NCBI GenBank assembly: GCA_019802505.1
Contig: JAFMOC010000037.1
Coordinates: 4,557,001-4,621,000 of the forward strand
From: Corydoras sp. C115
Taxonomy: Eukaryota; Chordata; Actinopteri; Siluriformes; Callichthyidae
DNA: 64,000 bases
Direction: 5' to 3'
The notes beneath the pieces are model-generated. The model worked only from the letters and a program-made list of their open reading frames with translations, did not search any database and was not told where the DNA came from. The translations under genes and the position numbers were made by a program. How positions within the stretch are numbered: position 1 is the stretch's first letter; every line of letters begins with the position of its first letter. Below, one piece after another: positions 12,701 to 22,938 of this stretch.

Positions 12701-15700
12701 CAAACCAGTTTGTCCCTCTGAACACCAACCCCAGTGAAGTTCTGCAAAAAAGAAATAAAGTATGTTTCTGTCAATAAATAATGAAAATCCTTAAAAAAAA
12801 AAAAAAAAAGTCGCACCTACCTGCCACCTATATAAAGCCACACTTACAATAAGACACATACTGATGGACTGCCCAACACTACAACCAGAAAGACTGAAAT
12901 ACTTCACAGCCAACAATACCAAAACCCACTCAAGACTATAGAACCAAGAAAAATACTAAACTACCTGACACATCTACATTTGAAGGACCAGATATAGCCC
13001 TTACCAAGATAGAATAGAAACACAACCTATGTACCGCCGAATAAATAGCCCCAGCGTGCTGATACGGCGCTAAACACAAACAAACAAACAATAAATAATG
13101 TAATGTGCTTTCTCTCCCTCTTCTACACCTACTCATAATTTTCTACACTCACTAATACTACACTCACTATATATATACTATACTATACTATTTAGGGGTG
13201 TCTTCAACTAAGGAGTCGAACAGCGATTTTCCCTAGTCAACTGATACGAATCAGTTAAAATTTCACCACAAGATGGCGCTATAAGCGTGGTTTTTAAAAA
13301 ATATTTTTTTAATATATTTTACTTGTTTTTCTGCTCATTTGGAATGTGCAACTAACTGCAGGGGGTGCTTTATTAATGAGTAGCCTATTATTAAAGCGCA
13401 CACATCATTTAAAAAAAATATTAACAGAAATTAGAATGATTTTATTTGACAAAAGGCTATATATATAACGAAAACAAAGACATTTCATGTAAAAACTAAT
13501 GCTTAGCGGCAGCCTTGGACACCCCCATGTGATCAAAATGGTACATTCGACTATGAGGTTCGACTATGAGGTTCGACATAGTTCTCCGAATCGAATCGTC
13601 GAATCAGCGAATATTGCAGCTTACCCCTAATACTACTATTTTTTTTTCCAGATCAGAGAGCAGAACCGCTTTGACATGATGACCGCCGGCCCTCAGTCTC
13701 AAGTCCTGGCTGGTATTGTAGTAGAGAGACCCCCAGTAAGAAATGCCTAACTTTTAAGGTCTTCTACGTGCAGTGCAGTCCTCTAAATTTTATCTGCAAA
13801 AAAGAAAAAAGGTTAATGCAGTGTTAATGAGAGCCACTAGGTGTCGCCAAGCAACAAAACTTCAATATGGCAAGCTACAGAAACAATGTGAATTGTGTTT
13901 GCAATGCAGAAATACCACAGATCACACGATGAAAATGTTTTTATAGTTATTTGTCTGTTTTTGGTTTAAAAAATCATAGCTGGTAATATTAAGACACATA
14001 TAAATAAAAACTCAAAGTACTTTTTGCATGTTGAGCTTTGCAGTTTGCTGATTTGTAAGCAGTGCAGCAGAATGTTTAAACTCATTTAACGCCTGCGTTT
14101 TGCTTTAAAGGAGCAGCTTTGTGCAAAGGTAATGCTTAACTGCTTTGTGCTCCCTCTTTCTACAGATTTTGTGATCATTTTGTCTTATTTGATTTCAGCA
14201 TCTAAACCAGGAATTGCTAAAACTGAGGAAATTACGTGTTTATTAAAAAGAGAAAATCTATATTCAACATAATTTGAAATTGAATTTAAGAACCTGATAT
14301 AACTAAAATTGCTCTGCATGATCAATTATGGAGTTTTCTTCTTCTTTTGGCGTTTTTACGCTTTATTGTTCGTGGGTCGCCACAGTGGTGAACTCGCATT
14401 TAAGACTTGGCTAGTGTTTTACGCTGGATGCCCTTCCTGACACAGTCCTCACCCTCTACCGGGCCGGGGACACACGGACTATAGGGACAATTTAGAGCAG
14501 CCGATTCACCTTAAATCCATGTTTTTGAGACTGTGGGAGGAAACCGGAGAACCTGGCGGAGTCTCACGCAGACACGGGGAAAACATGAAAACTCCACCCA
14601 GATGGGATTTGAACCGGGAATCCCCAGTGCTGTGAGGCAAACGTGGTAACCACAAAATGCTGCCCAATCACTTATTAAGTTTGTTGACTTAAATTTAAAT
14701 CACTTCAAGCAAAAGATGTATGAGTTAAAGCTTTAGTGTGTTGAATTTAGAATAAAATAACAGTAAAAATTTATAACAATTCTGATTATGGTTTTGAGTC
14801 TAATCATCTGTAATTATAAATCATGATGTTTCTATTTTCATTAGCGCAGTGATTCTCAATTATTTTCTGTTAAGCCCCCCCTAGGCAGAAGAAAACTTTT
14901 TGCGCCCCCCACACACACGCACACTCACCCCCCCCCCCCCCCTGTACATGACACAATGGGATGAAAAAGTATTTTTAAAATCCCACTGTAGTATGATTTG
15001 TCTATAAATTTGTTATAAGTACACCTCAATGTCTCCTTATTAAAGATAAAGAAAACAAAAAAGAAATAAATTTAGATCAACTTAGAACAAAGAATAATTG
15101 TATTAACTTTGTTTTTTAGTTTGTAACAGAAACGAATGAAATCCTTATTTAAACTAGAAACATTTTTGAACTGACTGCATTTGATACTGAAAAATGAAAT
15201 GAGGAGCTCAATTTATTAACACTTTAACCTACAAAACAAAAATCAATACAACAATTTGTGCTGTTTTTTTTTTTTTTTTAATCAAAATAAGGAAATCAGA
15301 ACTAATGTCTCAAACGCGCCCGTTCTGCAGCGCACAGCTTTTCTGCAGTAGTTTTCATAAAGAGTTATAATTGCTTGCTGTACGCGTCACGTTTACGATT
15401 AAAAACTCAAGCGGTTATCAGCGTGATTGGGGTGTAATGTCTTTAAGTGACGCCTTCAATTATTTCACGCTGTCCGCTGCCAACATTTAAAGACACAGAA
15501 GACACGCTGGTCTTTCTTCGTCTCCCACCTTATTTACAGTGAAGCCAAGCGCTACATACACTTTCCTCGTTTTAACTTTCGGTTGACTTTTGTTGCTCTC
15601 GTTATCTTCGTCTCTCTCCGTCTTTCTCTCCTCATCTCTCTTAAATATTTTTCCGTGTTGTCTTTTGAGGGTTTGTTCAGTACACTTAATATCACTTGCT

Positions 15701-18508
15701 CTGTGATTTCTTGTTATGCGCCCCCCCAGGCCCCACTATTTGAGAAGCACTGCATTAGCGTCAACTTCGGACAACAATTCCTCCATTTTGTTTAGGGCTA
15801 ATAGTTGTCATTTTTACTCTCGCCACTAGATGCTGACAATGTGTGTGCTTTCTTACTTTTTATATATATATTTTTAAATATAAATATATACACACACACA
15901 GGTGCGTGGGACTGAATGAATCTTTAAACTCTGTGTCCTACTGAAACCAAACAAAATGTTACACAAGTTTGTGTTTTATTGTATTAAAGAAGCCAGTTTC
16001 AGTAATTCCTGACAGAAGGCTGCGTGTGCATGATAAGCATGTTCTCAACATTTGTGTATTTTATGTCTATTGTAGTGCATTTTTCATAAGTTTTGCACTG
16101 ATCACATGTGACAGGTTTGGTGGTGAGTCAGTTTAACAGCTGCATGACTGAGCCACTGCTCCTGTTTTTCCTGTGGTGAACGTGTTTTTAGAATCCGTTT
16201 CGTTTATCTGGGGTGTTGTATTGTAAATTCATTTGTTTTTGTGCTCTTACAGCCATATATGGGTGGAGATGAGGACCAGGCTGAGCCACTACCACCAAAC
16301 CCGTTCAGCGAGCTGCTCGAGCAGGAAGGTCAAGAACACCAACAGCACAATCTGGATGGTACACAATTTCAAACACTACAGTCTCTCTCTTATACACACA
16401 CACACCGTCAAGCTATAGAGGACAGTTTGTAGTCATCCTCATGCCAAACATTGTGTGATTATTTTGTTGGCACCACAATATTTCTTAAAAAGTTGTTTAT
16501 TTATTTACATTTTTTGTATTATGATTTTTCATATTGCAGTATGATTCCTATTCTAAAGACATAACCAGTCAGTTCATTACAAAATGGTTACAGTATTAGA
16601 GTATGTCTGACGCTCTAAGCATTTTAAGGTAAATTAGAAATGAAAACTGGTAGTAAGATAAATGATATTTATTAGATGTCACACAAATTCCTGTAAATGT
16701 AACACGTGCTGTTGGTCTAAATTCTTTACTGCTGATCTGTCTGATACATGTCTGACTAATCCAGTGTGGTTTCGTGTCAGCTTTTCTTCCTTTTATTATT
16801 TAATTTAAAGAGATTCCATGTTAAATTTCTTCACTTCCATATTAGATCAGTGGGTTTTTTTCTGTCTTCATGTTACAAACCCATAATGTGTCACCAATGG
16901 GAGCCATAGCTTAGTGGTTAGGGTATGAGATGAGCCAGCAATCTGAAGGTCAAGGATTGAAGTTACCAAAGTTGGTCCTTGAGCAAGGCCCTTCACCCTT
17001 ATAGCTTTAGAAGGGCTGTGTTCTGACCCGAGCTAAGTTGGGATATTTGTCAGTCGCTTTGGCTAAATTAAAATACATTAATAAAGCTATATAAAACTAA
17101 CATTTTATTTGTTACTTAGAATTAAAATTATTACGTTCTTTAAAATGCTTCTTAAGGGACTTTATTCTGGAGGTTTGCTGAATCCACCTGCATATACAAT
17201 TTATATTTATCCCTGTTTAGTGCCAAAGTTACAGGGAGTGTCTTGCTGCTGGTTTGTCAAAGGAATTTTTTTTTGCTCTTGTTTTTGTGGAAACAGCTTA
17301 CATCTCTGAAATTTTTAAAGCTACAGTTATGCAGGTTGACTTGGTAATGACAGTGGTTGTGTTAGGACACTGATTTAGTATTGGGTGATTAACACACTGC
17401 ATGCACACTGACACACCTAACTGTGCATTGTTTTGCAACAATTGGCTTTCACAAAATGCAGACAAAAGCTGATTACATTCTGTAACCATTTTAAACTGTA
17501 AGATCACTGCCGTGACGTAAGATTTTGGCTTATCTGATGTTTGAAAATCTTCCTGGCATCTATTCCTTTGCTTCCACATCTCAGTGCTTTTAAATGTTGC
17601 TGCATTTCCATGACTTTAGTAATATTTCAGTACATACTCTTAATTCTGATTGTGTTGCGTATCAAACTTCCATTTCTTTGGCTGAGAACAGCCAAAATAA
17701 CATGTCTATAATATTTTTAAATCTTTCTCATGCTTACTTTAGTTTAAGATTTTTTATTAATACCTGTCTTTCATGACTGAAGCCAGGTTTTTTAATGCTC
17801 CTCACAACTGCTGTGTTAATTCTAATCTCCAGTGTTGCATGAATCACACTATAGTATATGAACATGAATGCTTACTGATTCACATTAACAGTGCTGTAAT
17901 AACATGAATGATCTTTTTTAAAAAAGAATCTCTCTAACCCTCTGTGTGTGCATGTGTGTGTGGCACTAATCCACGTTGACCTGCTCCTGCAGAAGAAGAA
18001 CTGGATCAGCTAACATCTGACGATGCTTCTACACTCTCACCATCAGTCTCACAGTCACCGCTACATACACCTGCTCAAGAAGGTACAACCCAGATCCAGA
18101 GAACAAGACAGAGCCCTAAATTATCTTAAATAGAAATGTAGACACCGTCTTGTCCTGGAGTTGCAGGATTCAGCATTCAGTGGGGTCTGACTTTACTGGC
18201 ACAAACCTTATTATTCATAAATAAGTAAATTAGAAGTCATAAATGGTATGGAAATGAGGGAAAAGGAACCGGAACAAACGTTTTAATACAAAGTCTGATG
18301 TGCAGTTATTTGAGATGGCTCCTAAGATAATAATTGTCTATGTGAATAACACACATTAAATTGACTTAGTGAATTTTTTAAAGCATATTGATTTTAAGCA
18401 TGTTGAAATTATCATTTTTTTCTTGCTGGATTAACTACTGCAGCCTATGGGACTCTTAAACGTTAATGGAGTCTGGAAGATGATACTCATATGTATATGT
18501 GTGTGTTT

Positions 18509-18550
<42 letters not shown>

Positions 18551-18901
18551 CATTATCTCCCGCTTTATTCTCTATTAGGGTCGTGGTGGGGTTCCCCATG
18601 CCCATCCAGGGGAGAACGTCTCGGGCGCTGGGCAGATAGACCCAGGACAGGGCGCCAATCTATCGCTGGGCACACACTCACTCACACAGACACACTCTAT
18701 ATGGGGCAATTTTGAGAATTCAATTGACTTGATCCATGTTTTTGGACTGTGGGAGGAAACCGGAGAACCCGGAGGAAACCCACGCAGACACGGGGAGAAC
18801 ATGGAAACTCCACCCAGATGGGGATTCAAACTAGCGCTGAGAGGTGAACGTGCTAACCACTAAGCCACCGTGCCACACGTGTGTGTGTGTGTGTGTGTGT
18901 G

Positions 18902-18974
<73 letters not shown>

Positions 18975-19698
18975 GGATAGACAACAATAATCTGCTGACT
19001 GGTCAGTTTAATAGTTTGGTGTGTTCCTAAATACAAGTGATACTTTTGAACAGCTCAAAAAAAAAAAAGATGCCTTTAGTAAAGAAACAACTCCAAGGTT
19101 AAGGCAATGTAATGGATGTGTAGAAATGTACAATTAGGTATGTTTTCTTTCTGTTTTGTTAATTTATTAACTCGGATAAACAAAAACAATTTTTTAAGGA
19201 ATGTCTAAACATTTTCAGAATCTTAACCACTCATAGTTAGACTAAACTTTCTCAAGTTATATTATTAATGTTAGAATTTAGCGAGTATAGTTATATTGAA
19301 TCATTAGAGATTTGAGATGTAAGCTTTTTAATGTTAAGACATTTGTATTCATTTCCATTGCATTTTACTTTATACAGAGAGATCATGGTAACTGACTGAG
19401 TGTGCAGTGTCTTTAGAAGGGCGTTCTATTTCATGTTACATCCTTTTTAATTATGCCTTTCATTTTAATTTCTCCTGCAGAGAATCACACAAATCTCATG
19501 CTGAATGGGAAAGGAACACATGATGAGGATGAGCTGCTGAAGCAAGTGGACAGTCTGGAGATAACCAGCTTGGAGAAAATTGAGGAGGTTCTGTCGCCCG
19601 ACAGCTCGCCCTCCAAATCACCTGGCAAGAAGAAAAAGAAGTTCCGAACGCCATCGTTTTTAAAGAAAAACAAGAAAAAAGAGAAAGTGGAGGCATAA
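4822..19698 (+). CDS. add3: add3, gamma-adducin (13 coding exons; N-terminus outside window)
   Basis: Adducins are membrane-skeleton proteins that cap actin barbed ends and recruit spectrin to actin at the cell cortex. Joining 4822-4957, 5450-5601, 7250-7330, 10248-10397, 10483-10626, 10805-10903, 11743-11916, 12219-12476, 12643-12759, 13652-13735, 16253-16358, 17993-18082 and 19481-19698 gives an uninterrupted 602-residue frame plus stop. Every intron is GT-AG and every phase is consistent. The first roughly 312 residues form the aldolase-class-II-like head (SPHAAIYS, LRNHGVVALGE). A neck (QQREKTRWLNSP, EDPNQFVPLNTNP) and an acidic tail follow. The end is a MARCKS-type basic domain (KKKKKFRTPSFLKK) whose Ser is a known PKC/PKA target in the family. 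With about 65 upstream residues the length fits ADD3 (about 670-706). The SPSKSPGKK tail and the mxi1 neighbour favour ADD3 over ADD1/ADD2. Whether it is add3a or add3b cannot be decided. The start codon lies before position 1. Confidence 0.96.
5450..5601 (+). CDS. add3: add3 coding exon w2
   Basis: Acceptor cctcctcag, donor gtgagc. It encodes SLGIASPINDLYGVD through KLASLYRLVDLFSWAH to NAYVT, a well conserved head segment. It enters in phase 1 and ends in phase 0. Confidence 0.95.
5602..7249 (+). other. add3 intron between w2 and w3
   Basis: AT-rich intron with a poly(T) run (6364-6390), AT microsatellites (6171-6187 and 6643-6721) and a (GT)n run that abuts the w3 acceptor. No transposon with ends was recognised. 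Confidence 0.7.
6643..6721. repeat. (AT)n microsatellite
   Basis: Long AT dinucleotide tract in the w2-w3 intron. Confidence 0.95.
7250..7330 (+). CDS. add3: add3 coding exon w3
   Basis: 81 bp (27 codons), phase 0 at both ends: VRVSKEQDHILIIPRG then LSFSEATASNL. The acceptor tgtgtag sits directly against a (GT)n run at 7221-7248, so the usual pyrimidine tract is replaced by GT dinucleotides. The donor is gtacat. Confidence 0.95.
9546..9562 (-). promoter_or_regulatory. CTCF-like motif in add3 intron
   Basis: On the minus strand the sequence reads TGTCCACTAGGTGGCAG, close to the CTCF core pattern CCA(C/G)nAG(G/A)(G/T)GGCA. Motif match only. Confidence 0.4.
9775..9906 (+). mobile_element. SINE-A, 5'-truncated
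   Basis: Only the 3' third is present: the GCCCTGTCCTGGGTGTATCT segment, then GATAAAGCGGGAGATAATGG and a GGAT tail. 5' truncation is the usual result of incomplete target-primed reverse transcription. Confidence 0.8.
10248..10397 (+). CDS. add3: add3 coding exon w4
   Basis: 50 codons, phase 0 at both ends: VKVNILGDVVDQGTTNL, then FSPHAAIYSMRPDV and VHLHTPAAAA. It holds the His-containing aldolase-II-like signature of the head. The donor gtgagt follows four GCT codons. Confidence 0.95.
10483..10626 (+). CDS. add3: add3 coding exon w5
   Basis: 48 codons: VSSMKCGLLPISQEAL, then GDIAYFNYNGSLDD and KALGPSAK. It is separated from w4 by an intron of only 85 bp. The donor is gtacag. Confidence 0.95.
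10805..10903 (+). CDS. add3: add3 coding exon w6
   Basis: 33 codons: VLVLRNHGVVALGETIEEAF then YACEIQ. The RNHGVVALGE block is the strongly conserved second metal-site-like motif of the class II aldolase/adducin fold. Acceptor gtacag, donor gtttgt. Confidence 0.95.
10904..11742 (+). other. add3 intron between w6 and w7
   Basis: AT-rich, with short GT-rich patches; no repeat family or conserved element was recognised. Confidence 0.7.
11743..11916 (+). CDS. add3: add3 coding exon w7
   Basis: 58 codons: VNAFASAGGLENLIVLDMK, then GINMGSDCKWKIGEMEFE and LMRMLDNM. It closes the head domain. Acceptor gtgtgtag, donor gtatgc. Confidence 0.95.
12219..12476 (+). CDS. add3: add3 coding exon w8
   Basis: 86 codons, the longest coding exon here: GYRTGYTYRHPVVRDKPRHK, then EIPATVTAFSLDD, RQQREKTRWLNSPNCYTKIN and GRIRTM. 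It spans the head-to-neck transition. Acceptor ctgtacag, donor gtaggt. Confidence 0.96.
12643..12759 (+). CDS. add3: add3 coding exon w9
   Basis: 39 codons: WMRSEESGNTSGTPIRIED, then PNQFVPLNTNPSEVLQKRNK. This is the neck region needed for adducin oligomerisation in the family. Donor gtatgt. Confidence 0.96.
12810..13105 (+). mobile_element. LINE 3' end with RNase H/zinc-knuckle-like remnant
   Basis: One frame from about 12819 reads TCHLYKATLTIRHILMDCPT then LQPERLKYF before a stop. The CHL..LTIRHILMDC layout is typical of the C-terminal end of I-type non-LTR retrotransposon polyproteins. A (CAAA)n tail follows at about 13078-13092. It is a short 5'-truncated copy in the w9-w10 intron; the clade is inferred. 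Confidence 0.55.
13193..13629. mobile_element. hAT-type MITE, 437 bp
   Basis: Short terminal inverted repeats (TAGGGGT at the left end, ACCCCTA at the right) are flanked by 8 bp near-identical duplications, ATACTATT (13185-13192) and ATACTACT (13630-13637). An 8 bp duplication and a xAGGGGTG terminus are hAT features. No transposase frame is present. It also contains a tandem duplicate of a 15-mer (GACTATGAGGTTCGA) near 13550-13580. Confidence 0.65.
13652..13735 (+). CDS. add3: add3 coding exon w10
   Basis: 28 codons: IREQNRFDMMTAGPQSQVL then AGIVVERPP. The acceptor follows a T-rich tract that comes just after the hAT-type MITE ending at 13629, so the MITE lies within about 25 bp of the splice site. 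Confidence 0.95.
14340..14667 (-). mobile_element. Related V-SINE-like element of a different subfamily
   Basis: Reverse orientation. The head and central block (GAACCGG..., AACATGAAAACTCCACCCAG, GGAGGAAACCGGAGAACC) match SINE-A, but the tail end (GGGTCGCCACAGTGGTGAA) is unlike SINE-A and resembles the DANA-type tail known in cyprinids. Confidence 0.7.
14847..15752. mobile_element. Non-autonomous hAT transposon, 906 bp, with perfect 8 bp TSD
   Basis: Ends CAGTGATTCTCAA and (inverted) CAGTGCTTCTCAA form terminal inverted repeats with one mismatch in 13 bases. They are flanked by identical CATTAGCG at 14839-14846 and 15753-15760. The CAGTG start and 8 bp duplication define hAT. The sub-terminal regions are C/G-homopolymer rich (C run near 14930-14942). 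No transposase frame was seen. Confidence 0.85.
16253..16358 (+). CDS. add3: add3 coding exon w11
   Basis: Encodes PYMGGDEDQAEPLPPNPF, SELLEQEGQEHQQHNLD and the first base of a Glu codon (ends phase 1, donor gtacac). This is acidic, Gln-rich tail sequence equivalent to the APPNPFSHL region of human ADD3, shorter than the human version. Confidence 0.9.
16359..17992 (+). other. add3 intron between w11 and w12
   Basis: Contains one SINE-B copy (16899-17075) and otherwise unique AT-rich sequence. Confidence 0.65.
16899..17075 (+). mobile_element. SINE-B copy
   Basis: tRNA-like head (CATAGCTTAGTGGTTAGGG), then GGTCCTTGAGCAAGGCCCTT and a decayed GTCGCTTTGG tail. This family is distinct from SINE-A; other copies lie near 23.9, 25.6, 43.3 and 46.5 kb. 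Confidence 0.75.
17993..18082 (+). CDS. add3: add3 coding exon w12
   Basis: Enters in phase 1 and leaves in phase 1: EEELDQLTSDDASTLSPSVS, then QSPLHTPAQE. The acceptor is cag followed by aagaag, a tandem NAG acceptor that could drop one or two Glu residues. Donor gtacaa. Confidence 0.9.
18549..18876 (-). mobile_element. SINE-A, near full length, between AT tracts
   Basis: GAAT-type tail adjoins an AT run (18517-18544); the tRNA-like head adjoins (GT)n then (AT)n (18877-18971). Part of the B-box region is deleted. Confidence 0.85.
18877..18971. repeat. (GT)n(AT)n compound microsatellite
   Basis: Directly abuts the head of the SINE-A copy before it. Confidence 0.95.
19481..19698 (+). CDS. 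add3: add3 terminal coding exon w13 with MARCKS-like domain
   Basis: Encodes ENHTNLMLNGKGTHDEDELL, VDSLEITSLEKIEEVLSPD, SSPSKSPGKKKKKFRTPSF and LKKNKKKEKVEA, then TAA. The lysine-rich end is the MARCKS-homology domain that binds calmodulin and spectrin-actin in the family, with the phosphorylatable Ser in RTPSFLKK. Acceptor tctcctgcag. Confidence 0.97.
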
Positions 19699-21830
19699 AC
19701 ATACAGACATACACACCGCCTGTCCTTTATAGTCCTGTTTTAGATTTTAAGTTTTTAACATACTCTGGCACATGTTTTGGGGAATGGAAAATTTGAATTA
19801 GCCTTGTTCTTGTAAAATAAGTAGTTGGTGTAACAGCAAAATGTATTTTAGTTACAGCAACTAACTGTTAAACCACTTTTTCTTTTAAATAAGACTTTGA
19901 GCCTTTAGACTATTTGCCAGTTTTAGTGTTTTTTTTTTTTTCCAGTGGCTTCATTCATTTAAAACAATTTCCTTGTGTTGATGCATTTAAAAACACAATC
20001 AAACTTTGTTACTAGGTTAATTTTAAGAAGTAAACAAATTGTTCAGGTATTTTTAGTGTGCCTGATTTATTCGTGGTCATTGTAATGAGTAAAGCTTTTG
20101 TATTTAGAATTAACAAATCTCCAAATTCTGTTTTTTGGGAATAGGCCAAGTGAGCCATGTAGGTGCAAAAGTTTTGGTGTCATTTCTAGTTTAATAAAGA
20201 ATTTTATCTTTCATCCATTCTTAAAATCTGGACAAAAGCAATCACGTTTTAGTGACGTTTAATCTCATGCTTTTTTTAGTGAAATTGGTGAAATTTTTAC
20301 TGTTTTTACAGAGAATATGTGTAAGCATGCTTGAGAATTTATTTTTTGCTGGTCTGCATTTTATTACTATACAATCAGCTGTATAACTATACTAAACCTC
20401 ATTTCTATATAAATATATATTATATAAAACAAATGAAACTGGAGATGTGAAGTAGTGGTTTATTTTTGTGCTGCACTTTTAGTCAAATATAACTTCTATA
20501 CAAACTGAGTTTCGATAGTTGGACATTGAAAGTAATAGAAAGAAATAGAGGAGAGAAATGGAGGTCTGTTTGCTTCATGACTTTTTCTATTTTGATTTAA
20601 TTCCTCATACGCTTCTAAAAATCACAATTACTGTGTACACAATGCAAAGTGTATAAACAGATCCAACATGTGGACTGAAATGTCTTTGCTGTTCCAGTGA
20701 GTTTAAATCACAGGGGTGTTCACATACTTTGGTCATGCAATTAATTTCATTACACATTTTTTTCAGTGATGAATCTAACATCTCAGCAGTACTTTAAATT
20801 ATTAATAAGAAATGTAACGGTGGTCAACGTGGAAACACAAGTTGAGTACAACAAGGAACAAAAGTCACGTTTTAAACCTAAATTTGACATTTTGTCAATG
20901 TTTGTTTCTAAAATATTAACAATGTTTTATTCAGATGAATGGGAGAGAATTGTATTGGTGTATTGTACATTTTCTCAAATTGCTTCGGCCAAACGTTTGA
21001 ACCCAGACAGCATCTAAAGAATTGTGGGGTTTTGCTGAATGTTTGTTTTCCACATTGTAGTGAAGCATAGTCTAACAGCATTGATCTGCCTTACGCTTAT
21101 TTCTTTAAACTTTTTTAGCGCTGCAGTGGGACGAAATAGTATTTACTACTCAAGCTACATGTTCAGAGTTCAGAAATATAGTTCAATGCTAAGAGTTGGT
21201 TTGGTTGCGATTCAGAAAGTTTGGCTGTGAGTTAGATGTGTGTGTTTTAAATGTTCACATTACGATGATATTTGCATACAAGATGTATGTTTGGCTTCTC
21301 TAAACTGATCTTGCCAAAGTCCCATTAGTGTAAAGCAGATAAATAGAGGTCTGGATGTGATGAATCCCAGCGAGCAATGTGAAGTGAATGTGGAGATTAG
21401 TGCATCTCTTAATTGTAAATAGTGCAAAGCTTACGCAATGCCAAGGGTAGCTGGAACCACAGATACAAGAGCTCGCACATTTTGTGTCGCAGCAATCGTA
21501 TGGTTTCATTGCAAACCCTTTTATTTTATTTGACTTTATATTGTGTGCTTTTTTTTTTTTTTTTAGTTTACATAGATTTACACTTCATTGTTAACCGACT
21601 TACAAAGGTTACATCACATTTCTTGACTGTTTGCACATTTTTGTGTATTAAAAACCTAATGCTTTTTCTTTGTAGGTTTCAGCTCTGTATTTCTGCTTTG
21701 GCGTGCACGAGCCAAATTTCGTGACCTGTGACGAACATGCATATAGAAATTGTATCTAATAAACTCGCTTTACGTTGTATTGCTAATCGATGTACATTCA
21801 CAAATAAAAACCTATTTTAAGACATTGGTG
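19699..21830 (+). other. add3: Probable add3 3' UTR with several poly(A) signals
   Basis: AT-rich, mostly repeat-free sequence after the stop codon. AATAAA signals occur at 20193-20198, 21758-21763 and 21803-21808, so short and long 3' UTRs are possible. A Pumilio-type TGTAAATA lies at 21414-21421. Short openings inside (for example 20766-21017) show no family features. The exact cleavage site is inferred. Confidence 0.65.
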
Positions 21831-22238
21831 CAGCTCTTAATGATGTGGGTTTTCAATATTCCTTAAAATAGCCATGCAACATTTTCCAATGTTGGCATAC
21901 TGTGTTCAAACCTCCCTTAAAACTGTCCTGATTAGCTGGATAGTCTCTTTCCTTTTCAGTCCATGAGGTAAGACATGTAATTTCTAAAAAATTATACATT
22001 TTGATTCATCTGACAAGAGTTTTCCACTTTGCCTCAAGAGGTTTTAAATAAGCGTCGGCCCAAAAAAGATGTCGGTATTTCTGGATGTTGGTGATATAGT
22101 TACTTATTTTCATTATCTTTAATTTGGAGTTCTAGATCTCACAACAAACTGTTCACATACAGTGACTTCTAGAGGTTTTCCTACATTTATGCAGTGAGGT
22201 TTCTGCTCTGTGACCCAAGTCGTCAAACTCATCTAGTC

Positions 22239-22590
22239 ATCTATTCATTCATTCATTATCTCCCGCTTTATCCACTATTAGGGTCGCGGTGGGGTTCCCC
22301 ATGCCCATCCAGGGGAGAACGTCTCTGGCGCTGGGCAGATAGACCCAGGACAGGGCGGCAATCCATCGCTGGGCACACACTCACTCACACAGACACACTC
22401 TATATGGGGCAATATTTGAGAATTCAATTGACTTGATCCATGTTTTTGGACTGTGGGAGGAAACCGGAGAACCCGGAGAAAACCCACGCAGACACGGGGA
22501 GAACGTGGAAACTCCACCCAGATGGGGATTCGAACCGGGAATCCCTAGCGCTGAGAGGCGAACGTGCTAACCACTAAGCCACCGTGCCGC
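22239..22590 (-). mobile_element. SINE-A, full length (first of a tandem pair)
   Basis: Complete tail-to-head copy followed within a few bases by a second copy in the same orientation. The pair together is flanked by CATCTAGTC (22230-22238 and 22939-22947). Confidence 0.85.
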
Positions 22591-22938
22591 TTCATCTATT
22601 CATTCATTATCTCCCGCTTTATCCTCTATTAGGGTCGCGGTGGGGTTCCCCATGCCCATCCAGGGGAGAACATCTCGGGCGCTGGGCAGATAGACCCAGG
22701 ACAGGGTGCCAATCCATCGCTGGGCACACACTCACTCACACACACACTATATGGGGCAATTTTGAGAATTCAATTGACTTGATCCATGTTTTTGGACTGT
22801 GGGAGGAAACCGGAGAACCCGGAGGAAATCCACGCAGACACGGGGAGAACATGGAAACTCCACCCAGATGGGGATTCGAACCGGGAATCCCTAGCGCTGA
22901 GAGGCGAACGTGCTAACCACTAAGACACCGTGCCGCTT
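22591..22938 (-). mobile_element. SINE-A, full length (second of a tandem pair)
   Basis: Complete copy. The junction TTCATCTATTCATTC repeats part of the outer target sequence. Confidence 0.85.

Larger units (their letters stand above)
18083..19480 (+). other. add3 intron between w12 and w13
   Basis: Contains the SINE-A copy 18549-18876 embedded between AT and GT/AT microsatellites. The cassette-exon region found here in some mammalian ADD3 transcripts could not be recognised. Confidence 0.6.

Noticed and set aside
20766..21017. 83-codon opening after the add3 stop
   Set aside because: Lies in the probable 3' UTR; composition is UTR-like and no domain is visible.
22194..22916. Arg/Pro/Thr/His-rich openings (GSRWGSPCPSRGER-type) recurring at many places on both strands
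   Set aside because: They are translations of SINE-A copies; the same peptide recurs wherever the repeat does, and frames are broken between copies.
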